From assembly GCA_002308955.1 (NCBI GenBank), contig DBWJ01000088.1:12833-20136 (forward strand): a DNA stretch of 7,304 nucleotides, given 5' to 3'. This DNA comes from Lachnoclostridium sp. UBA1241. Its GTDB lineage: Bacteria > Bacillota > Clostridia > Lachnospirales > Lachnospiraceae. This document shows positions 6,089 to 7,304 of this stretch, in pieces. The notes beneath the pieces are model-generated. The model saw only the letters and a program-made list of their open reading frames with translations, searched no databases and was not told the origin of the DNA. The first letter of the stretch is position 1; each line of letters starts with the position of its first letter. Position numbers and translations under genes: made by a program.

Positions 6089-6097
6089 ATATTTACT
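6081..6097. promoter_or_regulatory. Operator-like palindrome over the -10 region
   Basis: AGTAAAT and ATTTACT form a perfect 7-bp inverted repeat around TAT. It covers the -10 box and the likely start of transcription, where a dimeric repressor would block RNA polymerase. The regulator is not in the window. Confidence 0.45.
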
Positions 6098-6124
6098 AAT
6101 TAGCGCTGAGGCGCAGAAATACGC

Positions 6125-6130
6125 GGAGGG
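6125..6130 (+). promoter_or_regulatory. ribosome binding site of the repeat-rich secreted protein
   Basis: GGAGGG lies 8 nt before the ATG at 6139. It supports this start, which also gives a proper signal peptide. Confidence 0.78.
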
Positions 6131-6138
6131 TTTGAACC

Positions 6139-7304
6139 ATGCAAAAACACTTTTATTCACTGCTGATGGCTGTATTCTTAGTCATCACTCTGACGCTGCC
6201 CGGGAAGGCAGCGAAGGCGGAAGCATCCCAGGATGACTTCCAGTATTTTGGGGAAGATGAAGCGGCAGATCCCAATGTCGGCGGCGAGGATTTCCCCGTT
6301 CCCGTAGAGGAGGATATTCCGGAAGATTCTGTAACGAACTCCTATGATCTCTATACGGACGCCTCCAACGGTGAGGTTGTTGTCCTTTATGAGACGCCGT
6401 ATGCGGACAATTGTTATTCCATTCCTGAAGGAACTCAGGTTTTCTTCTACGGAATTCCTGATGAAGGTTGTTATCCGGCTGACAGCACATGGTGGTATGT
6501 AGACGGAGAAGACATTGAACGTTCGAATCCTGTCATTTCTTATTATGATGAGAATGGTGAGTTCCAGTACTTTGCTCCTCAGTATGACAGTGAATCCGGC
6601 TGGTATTCTTTCTATATGCAGCCGAGCAGTATGTTCATCACTATTACGTTCCTTCCGATTCAGGACACTCCGGTGGAGCCTGTAACGAACTCTTATGGTC
6701 TCTATCCGAACACCATCAACGGTGAGGTTGTTGTCCTTTATGAGACCGCAGACGAGAATGGATATTATTCTGTTCCCGAAGGAACTCGGGTTTTCTTCTA
6801 CGGAATTCCTGATGAAGGTTGTTATCTGGCTGAGAGTACCTTGTGGTATGAAGACGGAGAAGACATCGAACGGTCGAATCCTGTCATTTCCTATTTTGAT
6901 GAGAATGGTAATCTCCAGTACTTTGCACCTTTGTATGACGATGAAACCGGCTGGTATTCTTTCTACATGCAGCCAAGCGACATGTACATCAACATGACGT
7001 TCCTTCCGATTCAGGACACTCCGGTGGAGCCTGTAACGGACTCTTATGGTCTCTATCCGAACACCATCAACGGTGAGGTTATTGTCCTTTATGAGACCGC
7101 AGATGAGAATGGATATTATTCTGTTCCCGAAGGAACTCGGGTTTTCTTCTACGGAATTCCTGATGAAGGTTGTTATCTGGCTGACAGCACCTTGTGGTAT
7201 GAAGATGGGGAAGACATCGAGCGTTCGAATCCTGTCATTTACTATTATGATGAGGATGGTAATTGCCAGTTCTTCGCTCCTTTGTATGACGATGAAACCG
7301 GCTG
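6139..7304 (+). CDS. Secreted protein with 117-residue InlB B-repeat-like domains, 3' truncated
   Basis: An open frame of 388 codons with no stop before the window ends. The protein begins MQKHFYSLLMAVFLVITLTL with a likely signal peptidase I site after AKA (residue 27), so it is exported, not a lipoprotein. An acidic linker at 28-64 precedes three tandem 117-residue units at 65-181, 182-298 and from 299, the last cut off. Each unit has GEVxVLYET, PEGTxVFFYGIPDEGCY, DGEDIERSNPV, and ends with WYSFYMQPSxM followed by a strand ending TF. The pattern EGTxV-PDEGY-DG-FxMP-TxTF is that of divergent InlB B-repeat (Flg_new-like) beta-grasp domains of bacterial surface proteins, here expanded by a longer middle loop. 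One Cys per unit (GCY) is conserved, and a second appears in unit 3. The missing C terminus may hold a wall anchor or a functional domain. Function is unknown; adhesion or matrix roles are guesses. Confidence 0.88.
   Translation, partial: MQKHFYSLLMAVFLVITLTLPGKAAKAEASQDDFQYFGEDEAADPNVGGEDFPVPVEEDIPEDSVTNSYDLYTDASNGEVVVLYETPYADNCYSIPEGTQVFFYGIPDEGCYPADSTWWYVDGEDIERSNPVISYYDENGEFQYFAPQYDSESGWYSFYMQPSSMFITITFLPIQDTPVEPVTNSYGLYPNTINGEVVVLYETADENGYYSVPEGTRVFFYGIPDEGCYLAESTLWYEDGEDIERSNPVISYFDENGNLQYFAPLYDDETGWYSFYMQPSDMYINMTFLPIQDTPVEPVTDSYGLYPNTINGEVIVLYETADENGYYSVPEGTRVFFYGIPDEGCYLADSTLWYEDGEDIERSNPVIYYYDEDGNCQFFAPLYDDETG
6331..7304 (+). repeat. 351-bp tandem coding repeats
   Basis: Units begin at GTAACG at 6331, 6682 and 7033, an exact 351-nt (117-codon) spacing; the third is cut by the window end. 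Units 2 and 3 are nearly identical in their first 140 bases (three differences seen by eye, at the AAC/GAC, GTT/ATT and GAC/GAT codons) and differ more further on. Unit 1 is more divergent. This indicates recent duplication or gene conversion. Confidence 0.92.

Noticed and set aside
6695..6997. A 100-codon + strand frame inside the repeat-rich gene.
   Set aside because: It is out of frame with the repeat protein, which is supported by signal peptide, ribosome binding site and in-frame repeats.

Overview
The window looks like a stretch of chromosome from a Gram-positive anaerobe of the Clostridia type (Lachnospiraceae- or Oscillospiraceae-like). This is inferred from the lipoprotein signal peptides with a lipobox cysteine, strong AGGAGG-type ribosome binding sites, sigma-A-like promoters, moderately high GC coding sequence and a repeat-rich secreted protein. 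No marker gene fixes the taxon.

All five genes read on the + strand. Positions 1-3963 hold the distal part of a tightly packed ABC importer operon of the carbohydrate uptake family 1 (CUT1, MalFGK/UgpAEC-like): the C-terminal part of the ATPase (cut by the window start), two permeases and a solute-binding lipoprotein. The junctions are a 1-nt gap, a 12-nt gap and an ATGA overlap. The binding protein captures the solute outside the membrane, the two permeases form the channel and bind the ATPase through their EAA loops, and the ATPase supplies energy. The substrate cannot be read from sequence; UgpB-like motifs in the binding protein are only a hint. The binding protein is odd in carrying both an N-terminal lipid anchor and a C-terminal transmembrane helix.

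Positions 3964-5680 hold a separately promoted lipoprotein gene (4086-5543) with a near-consensus promoter, a structured leader of about 80 nt and a strong terminator. The protein has two tandem copies of a 212-residue unit, each probably two OB-like beta-barrel domains. Its codon use favours T-ending codons (GCT, GTT, CTT), unlike the C/G-ending codons of the importer genes, which fits high expression. Between its stop codon and the terminator lies a run of TTGAA motifs spaced about 10 nt apart.

Positions 5681-6138 are non-coding and contain three tandem copies, in exact 84-nt register, of a hairpin-forming element, then a promoter with a perfect 7-bp inverted repeat over its -10 region. From 6139 to the window end runs an open reading frame with no stop: a secreted protein built of 117-residue repeats resembling divergent InlB B-repeat domains, truncated by the window edge.

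The most notable items are the 84-nt hairpin array, the doubly anchored binding protein, the tandem OB-like lipoprotein with its leader and phased 3' UTR repeats, and the operator-like palindrome before the repeat-rich secreted protein. None is proven to be a new system from sequence alone.
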